Positions 53,656-62,267 of a stretch of DNA of 64,000 bases are shown here, piece after piece. The notes below the pieces were generated by a model. That model saw only the letters and a list, made by a program, of their open reading frames with translations, had not been told where the DNA came from and made no database searches. How positions within the stretch are numbered: the first letter of the stretch is position 1; each line of letters starts with the position of its first letter. The position numbers were made by a program, and so were the translations under genes. The DNA is from Rhodospirillales bacterium. Lineage in GTDB: Bacteria > Pseudomonadota > Alphaproteobacteria > CACIAM-22H2. The stretch covers positions 62,001 through 126,000 of the forward strand of contig JAEUKX010000078.1 in assembly GCA_016794025.1 (NCBI GenBank), in the 5' to 3' direction.

Positions 53656-55370
53656 GTCGTCGCCATGGCAGAAGCTGTTCTGGCCTGCTGGACGGACTCG
53701 ACGAAATGCACATGCGGTTCCCTCAGACCGGCGCGTAGGAGCGCGCGCCTTACCGCCACCCTGGCTCCCGCGATATAGAGCGTCGAGCCGAGCGCCTGGA
53801 GCCTCCGGGCGAATGCCTCTAGGCTCTTGGCCGCCGTTGCATCGACAAGCGGCACGCTGTCGAAGTCGAGAACGAACGCGCGTGGCATCTTCCCGATCCG
53901 CTCAAGGGTCGAGATCACGTTTGCCGTCGCACCGAAGAAAAAGGCACCGTTGATCTTGTAGATGACAATGTCCGGGTCCTGCGCGGTCGAGCCGGCATAC
54001 GGTATCCGGGTTGCAGCCGGGCCGTCGGCTTCATCCTTTGCGACAAGCGGTGCTCCGCCTTCGATTTCCGTCGCTTCGGCCATCCGATGAAGGAATAGAA
54101 ATGCGCCCAGCGTAACGCCAACGGAAATGCCGAGCGTCAGGTCTTCGAATACCGTCAGGAGAAATGTCGCCAGAAGGACCAGCGCATCGCCCGGTGACGA
54201 TCTGATCAGGGACACGAACTCTTCCCGTTCAGCCATATTCCAGGACACGATTGCCAGAACGGCGCCGAGCGCGGCCAACGGCACGTAGGAGGCAAGCGGT
54301 GCTGCAACCATGACGAACGCAAGAACGTAGACGGCATGAAGGAGGCCGGACACCGGGCCGCGTGCCCCCGCACGGACATTTGTTGCGGTTCGAGCGATTG
54401 TTCCTGTCACAGGCATGCCGCCGAAGATGACGGCCGCGATGTTCGCACCCCCCTGAGCGACAAGTTCACAGTTCGAGCGGTGTCTTCGGCCAGTCATTCC
54501 ATCCGCGACGAGCGCGGATAGGAGAGATTCGATTGAACCAAGGATCGCAATGGCAACGGCATCCGGAAATACGCTGCGGATTTTCTCGAAATCGAGATGC
54601 GGCACGCTGGGGGCTGGCAACCGGTCCGGTATGCCGCCGAAGCGCGATCCGATGGTGGCCACGTCCGGTGTCAAGAAGACGGCGACAACCGAACAGGTGC
54701 CGACGGCGATGAGAAAGCCGGGCCAATTTGGCCGGACGCGGCGAAGGCCAATGATGATCACCAGGGCGAGAAGTGAAATCGCCATCGTTCGCCAATCGGC
54801 CGTCGAGATGGCGCCGGCAATGGCTTCGATCTTTGGAACAAGGGCCGCTGGTTCGCTGGGCAGGTCCAGTCCAAGAATTTCCTTGATCTGGCTGGCGAAG
54901 ATGATGACCGCAATTCCCGACGTAAATCCAACGGTCACGGGATAGGGGATATACTTGATGTAAGTTCCGAGGCGAAGAAAACCGACGGCAAGCATGAGAG
55001 CCCCGGCAATCGCCGTCGCGAGAACAAGCCCCTCGTAGCCGTGTCGCTCGACCACCGATGCAACGAGAACGATGAAGGCGCCGGCAGGCCCGCCGATCTG
55101 GAAGCGGCTGCCGCCGAATGCCGAAATGAGGAAGCCGCCGATGATTGCTGTGAACAGTCCGCGATCCGGTGGCAGGCCGGACGCGATCGCGATGGCCATG
55201 CAGAGCGGAATCGCGACGATTGCGACGGTCAAGCCGGCCACCGCATCGTCCCGCAGTGCGCTGAGACCGTAGCCCTCGCGCATGACGGTAACGAGTTTGG
55301 GCGTGAAGAGTTCTGCGAATGTGGGCGTTGCCGCCTTGCCTGCCGCGTTCTGTGTAGGGGAGTCCGTCAC
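53652..55370 (-). CDS. SulP-family anion transporter with C-terminal STAS domain
   Basis: A 572-residue membrane protein. The transporter core has about 12-14 helices and the SulP blocks AIVAIPLCMAIAIASGLPP and GLFTAIIGGFLISAFGGSRF. The last 120 residues are a STAS domain (DPDIVIYKINGAFFFGATAN, VPLVDATAAKSLEAF). SulP proteins move sulfate, bicarbonate or dicarboxylates with protons or sodium. The proximity of sox genes makes sulfate attractive, but the substrate is not proven. The start appears to be a GTG at 55370 with a weak ribosome-binding site. Confidence 0.9.
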   Translation of the reverse strand: MTDSPTQNAAGKAATPTFAELFTPKLVTVMREGYGLSALRDDAVAGLTVAIVAIPLCMAIAIASGLPPDRGLFTAIIGGFLISAFGGSRFQIGGPAGAFIVLVASVVERHGYEGLVLATAIAGALMLAVGFLRLGTYIKYIPYPVTVGFTSGIAVIIFASQIKEILGLDLPSEPAALVPKIEAIAGAISTADWRTMAISLLALVIIIGLRRVRPNWPGFLIAVGTCSVVAVFLTPDVATIGSRFGGIPDRLPAPSVPHLDFEKIRSVFPDAVAIAILGSIESLLSALVADGMTGRRHRSNCELVAQGGANIAAVIFGGMPVTGTIARTATNVRAGARGPVSGLLHAVYVLAFVMVAAPLASYVPLAALGAVLAIVSWNMAEREEFVSLIRSSPGDALVLLATFLLTVFEDLTLGISVGVTLGAFLFLHRMAEATEIEGGAPLVAKDEADGPAATRIPYAGSTAQDPDIVIYKINGAFFFGATANVISTLERIGKMPRAFVLDFDSVPLVDATAAKSLEAFARRLQALGSTLYIAGARVAVRRALLRAGLREPHVHFVESVQQARTASAMATT

Positions 55371-55493
55371 GTTGCCGACTTTCAGCTATCGAGTTGGCTG
55401 TTCAAGCTTGATGCGTTCCGTTCGGGCAATATAGCACACTTAAAAACTGTTAAATCTGATCCCGCTTGGCGAAATATTGATAGAAATTGAATG

Positions 55494-55536
55494 ATATCCT
55501 GTGCATATCCTGACTAAATCTTGTAAAACTAGATTT
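55494..55536 (+). promoter_or_regulatory. Repeats in the zwf promoter region, candidate HexR sites
   Basis: Upstream of zwf lie a direct repeat ATATCCTG (55494-55501 and 55505-55512, 11-base period) and an inverted repeat AAATCT-N9-AGATTT (55516-55521, 55531-55536), whose spacer contains TTGTAAAACTA. The inverted repeat ends just before the GGAGGG ribosome-binding site. Because the operon encodes an RpiR/HexR-type regulator, autoregulation here is plausible. The 176-base gap also has to serve the divergent SulP gene. Confidence 0.42.
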
Positions 55537-55546
55537 CGGAGGGAAC

Positions 55547-57019
55547 ATGGCACAGATCATCCCGGTTGCACCGTTCGACTATGTCGTTTTCGGCGGCACG
55601 GGAGACCTCGCCACCCGCAAACTGTTGCCTGCTCTTTTCCATCGCGACATCGATGGGCAAATCCCTGAGGAAGCGACGATCTTCGCCATTTCAAGGCGAA
55701 GCTACACCGCGACTGAGTATGCCGATTTTGTTCAGTCGCATCTCCGACGCCAAACTCAGGGGGCCGAAATTCGACCGCAGGACTGGGCACGGTTCCTGCG
55801 CCGTCTGCGGCATTTCACGCTCGATGCGGGTTCGGATCAGGGATGGGAGAATCTTGCCCGAGCCCTTGGTCCCGGCAATGGCCGTGTGCGCGTCTTTTAT
55901 CTCGCGACTTCGCCGCAATACTACGGAACGATTGCACGCCGCCTCGCCGCGGCGGGCCTGGCGGGCGATGCAGCCCGTCTGGTCGTCGAAAAGCCGATCG
56001 GGAGCGATCTTTCAAGCGCGCGCCGGATCAATGACGAGATTGGCGGCGTTTTCGACGAGGGGCGGATCTATCGGATCGACCACTATCTCGGTAAGGAAGC
56101 GGTCCAGAATCTGCTGGCTCTGCGCTTCGCAAATTCCCTTTTCGAGCCGCTTTGGAATTCGATGTGGATCGACCATGTCCAGATCTCCGTTTCGGAGACT
56201 GTCGGCTTGGAAGGCCGCGCGGGCTACTACGACGGCGCCGGCGCTGTCCGCGACATGGTCCAGAACCATCTGCTGCAACTTGTGTGTCTGGTCGCGATGG
56301 AGCCGCCCCAGACGCTTGCGGCGGATGCAGTCAGGGATGAGAAGCTGAAGGTGCTTCGTTCGCTCGGCTCGCTCACCCAATCGCGCGAGAGTTGCGTCGT
56401 GCGTGGGCAGTACGTGGCTGGAGCGATCGATGGCAGCGCGGTTCCCGGCTATGCGGACGAGCTGGGAGGCAACGCGAGAAGCCGCACCGAGACCTACGTC
56501 GCCATGAAGCTGTCTCTTGCCAACTGGCGCTGGGCCGGCGTGCCGTTCTATGTCCGGACCGGCAAGCGGATGGCGCGCAAGGCCTCTGAGATCGTTGTCC
56601 AGTTCAAGCCGGTACCGCACTCCATTTTCGGCGATTCCGCGCCGCTGGTGGCCAATCGCCTGATCGTGCGGCTACAGCCCGATGAGGGGATCACGCTGCG
56701 TCTGATGACGAAGGAACCGGGCCCCGGCGGCCTTCGTCTCCGCTCCGTTCCTCTGGACTTGAGCTTTGCCGAAACGTTCTCCACCCGCTTTCCGGAAGCC
56801 TACGAACGCCTCCTCATGGATGTCGTCCGCGGGAACACGACACTCTTCATGCGGCGAGACGAAGTCGAGGCGGCGTGGAGCTGGATCGATCCTTCGATCC
56901 TTGAATGGGAGAGATCTTCCGAGCATCCCAAGAGCTACGTGGCCGGAAGCTGGGGCCCATCCGCGGCGACCGCATTGATCGAGCGCGACGGTCGGACCTG
57001 GCACGAGGAGCTTTCGTAA
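55547..57019 (+). CDS. zwf: Glucose-6-phosphate 1-dehydrogenase
   Basis: A 490-residue enzyme. The cofactor loop is [19 protein letters not shown] and the active site RIDHYLGKE, with H179 as the general base and D178 beside it. It oxidises glucose 6-phosphate to 6-phosphogluconolactone with NADP or NAD. GGAGGG lies right before the ATG. The stop codon overlaps the edd start (TAATG). No 6-phosphogluconolactonase gene is found between zwf and edd, which is the usual place in many proteobacteria. Confidence 0.97.
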   Translation: MAQIIPVAPFDYVVFGGTGDLATRKLLPALFHRDIDGQIPEEATIFAISRRSYTATEYADFVQSHLRRQTQGAEIRPQDWARFLRRLRHFTLDAGSDQGWENLARALGPGNGRVRVFYLATSPQYYGTIARRLAAAGLAGDAARLVVEKPIGSDLSSARRINDEIGGVFDEGRIYRIDHYLGKEAVQNLLALRFANSLFEPLWNSMWIDHVQISVSETVGLEGRAGYYDGAGAVRDMVQNHLLQLVCLVAMEPPQTLAADAVRDEKLKVLRSLGSLTQSRESCVVRGQYVAGAIDGSAVPGYADELGGNARSRTETYVAMKLSLANWRWAGVPFYVRTGKRMARKASEIVVQFKPVPHSIFGDSAPLVANRLIVRLQPDEGITLRLMTKEPGPGGLRLRSVPLDLSFAETFSTRFPEAYERLLMDVVRGNTTLFMRRDEVEAAWSWIDPSILEWERSSEHPKSYVAGSWGPSAATALIERDGRTWHEELS

Positions 57020-58848
57020 TGCCCGTTCGCCGCGAGGTCCTCGAGGTCACCGATCGTATCCGTGACCGCAGCGAAGCAGGCCGCAGTGCATACCTGTCCC
57101 GCATTTCCGCGGCACGGAAGGGCGGGCGACATCGTGGGTCGCTGTCTTGCGGAAACCTCGCGCACGGCTTCGCGGCTTGCGCGGCCGGCGACAAGGACCT
57201 GCTGAGGCAAGGCGAGGCCCCGAATATCGCCATCGTGTCGGCGTATAACGACATGCTTTCAGCGCACCAGCCCTTCGAGAAATATCCGGACCTGATTCGT
57301 GCCGAGGTTCGCGCTTCGGGCGGCGTCGCGCAGTTCGCAGGCGGAACGCCGGCGATGTGTGACGGCGTGACCCAGGGCCGCCCTGGAATGGAGCTTTCTC
57401 TTTTCAGCCGGGACGTGATCGCGATGTCGACCGCGGTCGCCCTGTCGCACGACATGTTCGACGCCTGTCTCTGTCTGGGGGTATGCGACAAGATCGTGCC
57501 TGGCCTTGTCATTGGTGCGCTTGCCTACGGGCATCTCCCGTTTGTCTTTGTGCCTGCCGGACCGATGACAGCGGGCCTGCCCAATGACGAGAAAGGCCGA
57601 ATCCGGCAGCTCTACGCGGAAGGCAAGGCATCGCGCGCCGAACTTCTCGAGGCTGAGTCGAAGTCCTATCACGGCCCCGGAACGTGCACATTCTATGGGA
57701 CTGCGAACTCGAACCAGCTTCTCATGGAGGTATTCGGGCTGCACCTGCCGGGAGCAAGTTTCCCGAACCCCGATACGCCGCTGCGCGATAGCTTCACGCG
57801 GATGGCAGCACGACAAGCAGTGGCACTTTCCAAGGCGAACGCCCCCGGCATCGGGGAGATCCTCGACGAACGATCATTCGTAAACGCAATGGTTGCCCTG
57901 CTTGCGACCGGGGGATCGACGAACCATACGATCCATCTGGTTGCAATGGCCCGTGCGGCAGGCATCACGCTCACGTGGGACGACTTCGATGCCCTGTCTC
58001 GTTCGGTGCCGTTGCTGGCCCGGATTTATCCGAATGGTGCGGCGGACGTGAACAGCTTCCATGCGGCGGGCGGAATTGCATTTCTGATTTCGGAAATGCT
58101 CGATGCCGGACTATTGCACGACGAAGTGCAGACAATCATGGGGCAACGGCTTGACGCATATCGTCAGGAGGCGTTTCTGCAGTCCGGGGCGATCCGCTGG
58201 AAACCTGCGCCAGCAGCAAGTGGCGATGAATCCGTCTTGCGGCCTGCATCGAAGCCCTTCGACGAGCAAGGGGGATTGCGCACGATATCGGGGAATCTCG
58301 GCAGGGCGGTCGTGAAGGTTTCGGCGGTCAAGCCGGAGAACCGGCGCATTCGCGCAGCGGCGAAAGTTTTCGGAAGCCAGGCGCAATTCCAAGAGGCGTT
58401 TGCCCGCGGAGATCTTTCGGGGGACTTCGTGGCGGTTGTTCGCAATCAGGGACCCCGCGCTAACGGCATGCCCGAGCTGCACAAGCTGACACCGGCTCTT
58501 GGCGTCCTTCAGGATCGCGGTCAGCGCGTCGCCCTGCTCACGGACGGGAGAATGTCAGGTGCATCGGGCAAGATACTTGCGGCGATCCATACTGTGCCGG
58601 AGGCATCGGATGACGGCCCCATCTCGCGTATCGCGGACGGAGACGTGATCCTCATGGATGCCGTCGAGGGACGTCTGGACTATGTCGGCGACGAAAAGGC
58701 CTTCCTTGCTCGGGAAGGCGGAAAGCGCGACGGCGACGCCGTCCAGTACGGGTTCGGCAGGGAACTGTTCGCTGTGTTCCGGCAACGCGTCAGCAGTGCG
58801 GAGGAGGGGGCGACGGTTTTGGCCTCCGGCACGGAGGCCGTTTCGTGA
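57019..58848 (+). CDS. edd: Phosphogluconate dehydratase (Entner-Doudoroff)
   Basis: A 609-residue dehydratase of the IlvD/Edd family. Motifs include [53 protein letters not shown] and [19 protein letters not shown], with cysteines for the [4Fe-4S] cluster, and [12 protein letters not shown] near the C-terminus. It converts 6-phosphogluconate to KDPG. The aldolase gene eda is not in the window. Start ATG overlaps the zwf stop; its own stop overlaps the regulator's GTG. Confidence 0.96.
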   Translation: MPVRREVLEVTDRIRDRSEAGRSAYLSRISAARKGGRHRGSLSCGNLAHGFAACAAGDKDLLRQGEAPNIAIVSAYNDMLSAHQPFEKYPDLIRAEVRASGGVAQFAGGTPAMCDGVTQGRPGMELSLFSRDVIAMSTAVALSHDMFDACLCLGVCDKIVPGLVIGALAYGHLPFVFVPAGPMTAGLPNDEKGRIRQLYAEGKASRAELLEAESKSYHGPGTCTFYGTANSNQLLMEVFGLHLPGASFPNPDTPLRDSFTRMAARQAVALSKANAPGIGEILDERSFVNAMVALLATGGSTNHTIHLVAMARAAGITLTWDDFDALSRSVPLLARIYPNGAADVNSFHAAGGIAFLISEMLDAGLLHDEVQTIMGQRLDAYRQEAFLQSGAIRWKPAPAASGDESVLRPASKPFDEQGGLRTISGNLGRAVVKVSAVKPENRRIRAAAKVFGSQAQFQEAFARGDLSGDFVAVVRNQGPRANGMPELHKLTPALGVLQDRGQRVALLTDGRMSGASGKILAAIHTVPEASDDGPISRIADGDVILMDAVEGRLDYVGDEKAFLAREGGKRDGDAVQYGFGRELFAVFRQRVSSAEEGATVLASGTEAVS

Positions 58849-59705
58849 ACCATGGACTGATCGACAGGCTGCGCGAAAAGCTGGACAGTCTCCCCAGAAA
58901 GGAGCGAGACGTTGCAAGGGCCATTCTTGTCGATCCCGATGCGGCGCTTCACGTGGCGATCGCGCGTCTTGCAAAGGATGCCGGGGTAAGCCAGCCGACC
59001 GTTCTCCGGCTCTGCCGGACATTCGGGTATCCGGGATTTCCAGAATTCAAGGTGGCGCTGGCCCAAAGTCTTGTCGCGGGGGTTCCATTCGTCAGCGCGC
59101 ATGTCGATCCCGACGATACGGCAGCCGAATATGCCCCAAAAGTCGTTGACGCTGCGGCAAGTGCGTTGCGCAACTTCAGAAACCGGATCGATGTCGACGC
59201 CATCACAAGGGCTGTCGAACTTCTCGGGCGTGCGCGACAGATTCTCGTCCTTGGCTATGGCGGTTCGGCTGCCATCGCCGCGGATGCAGTCCACAAGCTC
59301 AGCCGATTCTCTGTTCCATGTCGGCAGTTATTCGATCCGTTGCTGGCAGTTATGGCGATCGAGGCGGCCGGCGCTGGCGACGTCCTTCTCGCCATCTCGA
59401 ACACGGGGAGGACGATTTCGGTCTTGGAGGCAGCGCAGTTGGCAAGATCGAGAGCGGTTCCGGTCGTGGCAATCACGGCGCCCGGCTCGGCGCTGGGTGC
59501 GCGCGCCGACGTGATCCTGCCGGTGGAGCCTGCGGAAGACGCTGAGATGTTCACGCCCATGGCATCGCGCATCGTCCATTTGGCGATGATCGATGTCCTG
59601 GTTACGGGCATCGCCATTCGACCGGAAGTGATCAAGGCAAGCCGGCTGCGTGCGATCAAGGCTTCGCTGGCTGAAACCCGTGTTGCCGCCGAGTTACCGC
59701 GGTGA
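58845..59705 (+). CDS. hexR: RpiR/HexR-family transcriptional regulator with SIS domain
   Basis: A 286-residue regulator. The RpiR helix-turn-helix covers about residues 1-77 with [26 protein letters not shown], and the SIS sugar-phosphate domain spans about residues 120-250 ([39 protein letters not shown]). HexR senses KDPG and represses ED genes, so a position at the end of the zwf-edd operon fits. The start is GTG, overlapping the edd stop. The symbol is given on context. Confidence 0.87.
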   Translation: MNHGLIDRLREKLDSLPRKERDVARAILVDPDAALHVAIARLAKDAGVSQPTVLRLCRTFGYPGFPEFKVALAQSLVAGVPFVSAHVDPDDTAAEYAPKVVDAAASALRNFRNRIDVDAITRAVELLGRARQILVLGYGGSAAIAADAVHKLSRFSVPCRQLFDPLLAVMAIEAAGAGDVLLAISNTGRTISVLEAAQLARSRAVPVVAITAPGSALGARADVILPVEPAEDAEMFTPMASRIVHLAMIDVLVTGIAIRPEVIKASRLRAIKASLAETRVAAELPR

Positions 59706-60268
59706 GCAAGGCATTCACGAAAGAAGGTGACTCGGACGACGAGGAGGTTGCCGAGCCGGCCCTTCCAGTGGGGACGAAGAACTACATCACGCCGGACGGC
59801 CACCGGCGCGTGTCGGCGGAACTCCGCAGCCTCCTGCGTGTCGAGCGCCCGAAGGTTGTCGAGATCGTTTCCTGGGCGGCGGGAAACGGCGATCGCTCCG
59901 AGAACGGCGACTATCTGTACGGGAAGCGACGGCTGCGCGAGATCGACAGGCGCGTAAGATTTTTGACAAAGAGACTGGAGATCGCGGAAATCGTCGATCC
60001 GGCGCTTCAGAAAAACAGGAAGCAGGTCTTCTTTGGTGCGCGGGTTACCTACGCGAACTCGCGCGACGAGGAACGGACCGTCCGAATCGTCGGCATTGAT
60101 GAGGCAGATGGTGAGCGCGGGGAAATCGCCTGGATATCGCCGATTGCGAAAGCGCTCCTACGGGCCATGGTCGGGGAAATTGTCGAAGTCAGGACCCCCG
60201 GTGGGAGCGACCGGCTGGAGGTCATATCGATACAATATCCGGACGAAGCCGGAAAATTCAGCGCGTAA
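59702..60268 (+). CDS. greB: GreA/GreB-type transcript cleavage factor, GreB-like
   Basis: A 188-residue elongation factor. The N-terminal coiled coil holds AAGNGDRSENGDYLYGKRRL, where D64 and E67 match the acidic tip that aids RNA cleavage in RNA polymerase. The C-terminal domain has FFGARVTYANSRDEERTVRIVG and GEIAWISPIAKALL. GreB rescues backtracked polymerase. It starts at GTG overlapping the hexR stop, an unusual partner for an ED operon. It overlaps the convergent next gene by 11 bases. Confidence 0.93.
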   Translation: MSKAFTKEGDSDDEEVAEPALPVGTKNYITPDGHRRVSAELRSLLRVERPKVVEIVSWAAGNGDRSENGDYLYGKRRLREIDRRVRFLTKRLEIAEIVDPALQKNRKQVFFGARVTYANSRDEERTVRIVGIDEADGERGEIAWISPIAKALLRAMVGEIVEVRTPGGSDRLEVISIQYPDEAGKFSA

Positions 60269-61268
60269 GCGTCCAGTCCTGATCGGCAGGGAAGTGACGC
60301 GCGACAAATCGGTAGGTAGCGCGCATTAGTACTTCAAGCCGCTTTGAGCGGCTCCCTGCCTCCTCGTCCTTCCATTCCTCGATCAACGAGTCCCAGATCA
60401 TCAGCCGCTGGTGAAGATCGTCCCGGTTCTTGCGTATGAACGCGACCATTTCATCCGGCTTTCGAAGGACATTCAATATCTCGGCGAACTGGGCATCAAT
60501 ATTTGCGAACGCACCGCGATAGTCCTCGATCGGTGTGCGCATGAGGATACGAATCCGGTAGATCTCTTCCGACATGCCGCCCGTGTTCTTGTAGAGCCGC
60601 CCTGCCGAAAGGATGCGTGCCGAAATCCGGTTCACAAGCGAGTATCTTTCGCGAAGTCCTTCGATATACGAAAGCTCGCGCGACATCCGCTCGGAGATAT
60701 CCTGGACGCGCTTGGCATTGCCAAGCATGTCGCCCAGCTTTTCCAGAACGATCTCCTGTGCCTTCGTTTTCCTTTCCTCGAAGGCCGGGTCGCTTTGCAG
60801 GCCCGTTGCGCCGCGTTCGGCGATCGTCCAGTCGATCGGTTTTCCGTCGACGGACGCGAGTGCAACGAAAATTCTTCCACGGGCGCGATCCAGTTGCTCG
60901 GGCCCGACAGACCAGGACGCGGATCCATCGAGAATCTCGGCGGGGATCGAGTCGCCGGGGCGGATCTCCTTGACGTGGCTGAGTCCGCGGATGGCGACGT
61001 TCAGGAGACGCGTATCGTCTTCCGTGAAGTCCTTGAACATTTTCATCAAGGGGCCAAGCGGAAGGAACGCACGTATTTCACCGAGCGGCAATGAAAGCCC
61101 GGGATCGCCGGTGTTCGGGTCCTTGGTGAAGCAGCAATCCGGGATCGCAAAGAGCTTGTGATCGAAAAGAAAGTGCGTGCTTTTTGTATATTCCTTTGGC
61201 GCCGCAATTTCTTTGCCCTCTTCGCCATCTTTCGCTGGCTCGGGGCTTTGTGCGGTTGGCTCGACCAT
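60258..61268 (-). CDS. Conserved-looking protein of unknown function, 336 residues
   Basis: I do not recognise this family. The first 35 residues are acidic and Pro/Glu/Lys-rich; the rest is mixed with ALASVDGKPIDWTIAERGATGL and a long helical region that is probably coiled coil (ELSYIEGLRERYSLVNRI, then a helical C-terminus). There is no signal peptide or membrane helix. Ser/Arg patterns do not suggest an enzyme. ATG at 61268 is chosen over TTG one codon upstream. It is convergent with greB (11-base overlap) and follows a small unknown gene on the same strand by 107 bases. Confidence 0.72.
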   Translation of the reverse strand: MVEPTAQSPEPAKDGEEGKEIAAPKEYTKSTHFLFDHKLFAIPDCCFTKDPNTGDPGLSLPLGEIRAFLPLGPLMKMFKDFTEDDTRLLNVAIRGLSHVKEIRPGDSIPAEILDGSASWSVGPEQLDRARGRIFVALASVDGKPIDWTIAERGATGLQSDPAFEERKTKAQEIVLEKLGDMLGNAKRVQDISERMSRELSYIEGLRERYSLVNRISARILSAGRLYKNTGGMSEEIYRIRILMRTPIEDYRGAFANIDAQFAEILNVLRKPDEMVAFIRKNRDDLHQRLMIWDSLIEEWKDEEAGSRSKRLEVLMRATYRFVARHFPADQDWTLTR

Positions 61269-61375
61269 CAAAATTTCTTTCGCACTTTTCTAAATCGGCA
61301 CAGGTAACATAGCCCGCGCGCCCGGATGCACAACGCGCGTTTGCCAAATCTACCTAACGAATTGAAAATAAAAGA

Positions 61376-61615
61376 TTAACGCCTTTGGCGTTGGCCGGGC
61401 TCGTCACGTTGGTCACGGACGGACTCCTCAGCCATCCAACGGGCCATGTCGGCAATTTCCTGACGCTTGGCGCGTGACAGGCTGTCAAACGCTGCCTTTG
61501 CGATCAGCCAATCGAGGCCGTCATCGGTGCGCATGGCCTTTTCCACGTCCTTGACGATAGCATCGTCAGGTCCAAGGACGGCAGCCATAGCGCGAAGGAC
61601 GATGTCGTTTTGCAT
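61376..61615 (-). CDS. Small protein of unknown function, 79 residues
   Basis: The protein starts MQNDIVLRAMAAVLGPDD and ends in an Arg-rich tail (RDEPGQRQRR). It is acidic in the middle and likely helical, with WLIAKAAFDSLSRAKRQEI. No signal peptide, membrane helix or known motif was seen. It lies 107 bases before the 336-residue unknown gene on the same strand and 154 bases from the divergent pentapeptide-repeat gene. It may share a promoter with the 336-residue gene. Confidence 0.55.
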   Translation of the reverse strand: MQNDIVLRAMAAVLGPDDAIVKDVEKAMRTDDGLDWLIAKAAFDSLSRAKRQEIADMARWMAEESVRDQRDEPGQRQRR

Positions 61616-61769
61616 GTTCCGGAAACCGACCTGCCAGCATTAACTCTATGCAGTGATCGCTCCGAGTCGGTCAACTGAGCAGAGGTATTTCTAATTTCGG
61701 CTCGTCGCAAAACAGGAATTCGTGGCCGAGCAAGCTTGACTGGTCAGTTTTTTTTATCAGAATCAGCAT
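61616..61769. other. Divergent gap before the pentapeptide-repeat gene
   Basis: These 154 bases must hold promoters for the small minus-strand gene and the plus-strand pentapeptide gene. A run of eight T residues occurs near 61745-61755, just before the latter. No clear -35/-10 pair, hairpin or RNA gene was found. Confidence 0.4.
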
Positions 61770-62231
61770 ATGTTCAGATTTGCATCACTAATCTTGGTCG
61801 GAATCGCGGCGGGTGGTTTCCTTATTCTCGATCAGGCGCCTGCACTGGCTCAGAGCGGTGCCTGCCGGATTGCCCGCGATGCCAAATGCGAGGGTGCCAA
61901 TCTCGAGGGCCGCGACTTGCGTGGGGCCAATCTCCGCAATGCAAACCTCAAAGGAGCAAAGCTCCGGGGCGCCAATCTGTCCGGGGCGGACCTCGGCGGG
62001 GCAGATCTTTCCAATTCGGATATGCGTTTCTCCAATCTCGGCGGCGTGGCTCTGTTTGGCTCGAAGCTGGTCAACGCCGACCTGACTGGCGCCGGGCTAC
62101 GCTTCCAGGATATCCGGACAGACACCGATCTCTCCGGTGCGATAATGCCGGACGGAAAGCGTTGTTCGTCGCCGTCGATCGGCGATTGCAAGAATCCGAC
62201 GGCGGCGGGTACTTCGCCGCCTCGGCATTGA
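61770..62231 (+). CDS. Secreted pentapeptide-repeat protein
   Basis: A 153-residue protein with a signal peptide (MFRFASLILVGIAAGGFLIL, cleaved near APALAQS). About residues 42-115 are pentapeptide repeats of A(N/D)LxG type, such as ANLEGRDLRGANLRNANL and LRGANLSGADLGGADL, which should fold into a right-handed quadrilateral beta-helix. Two Cys pairs flank it, CRIARDAKC at the start and CSSPSIGDC at the end, which may form disulfides. Exported members are less common than the cytoplasmic Qnr-like ones; function unknown. Confidence 0.88.
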   Translation: MFRFASLILVGIAAGGFLILDQAPALAQSGACRIARDAKCEGANLEGRDLRGANLRNANLKGAKLRGANLSGADLGGADLSNSDMRFSNLGGVALFGSKLVNADLTGAGLRFQDIRTDTDLSGAIMPDGKRCSSPSIGDCKNPTAAGTSPPRH

Positions 62232-62267
62232 TGCCGACCATGAAATCGTCGACGTAGCCGAGCGTCG

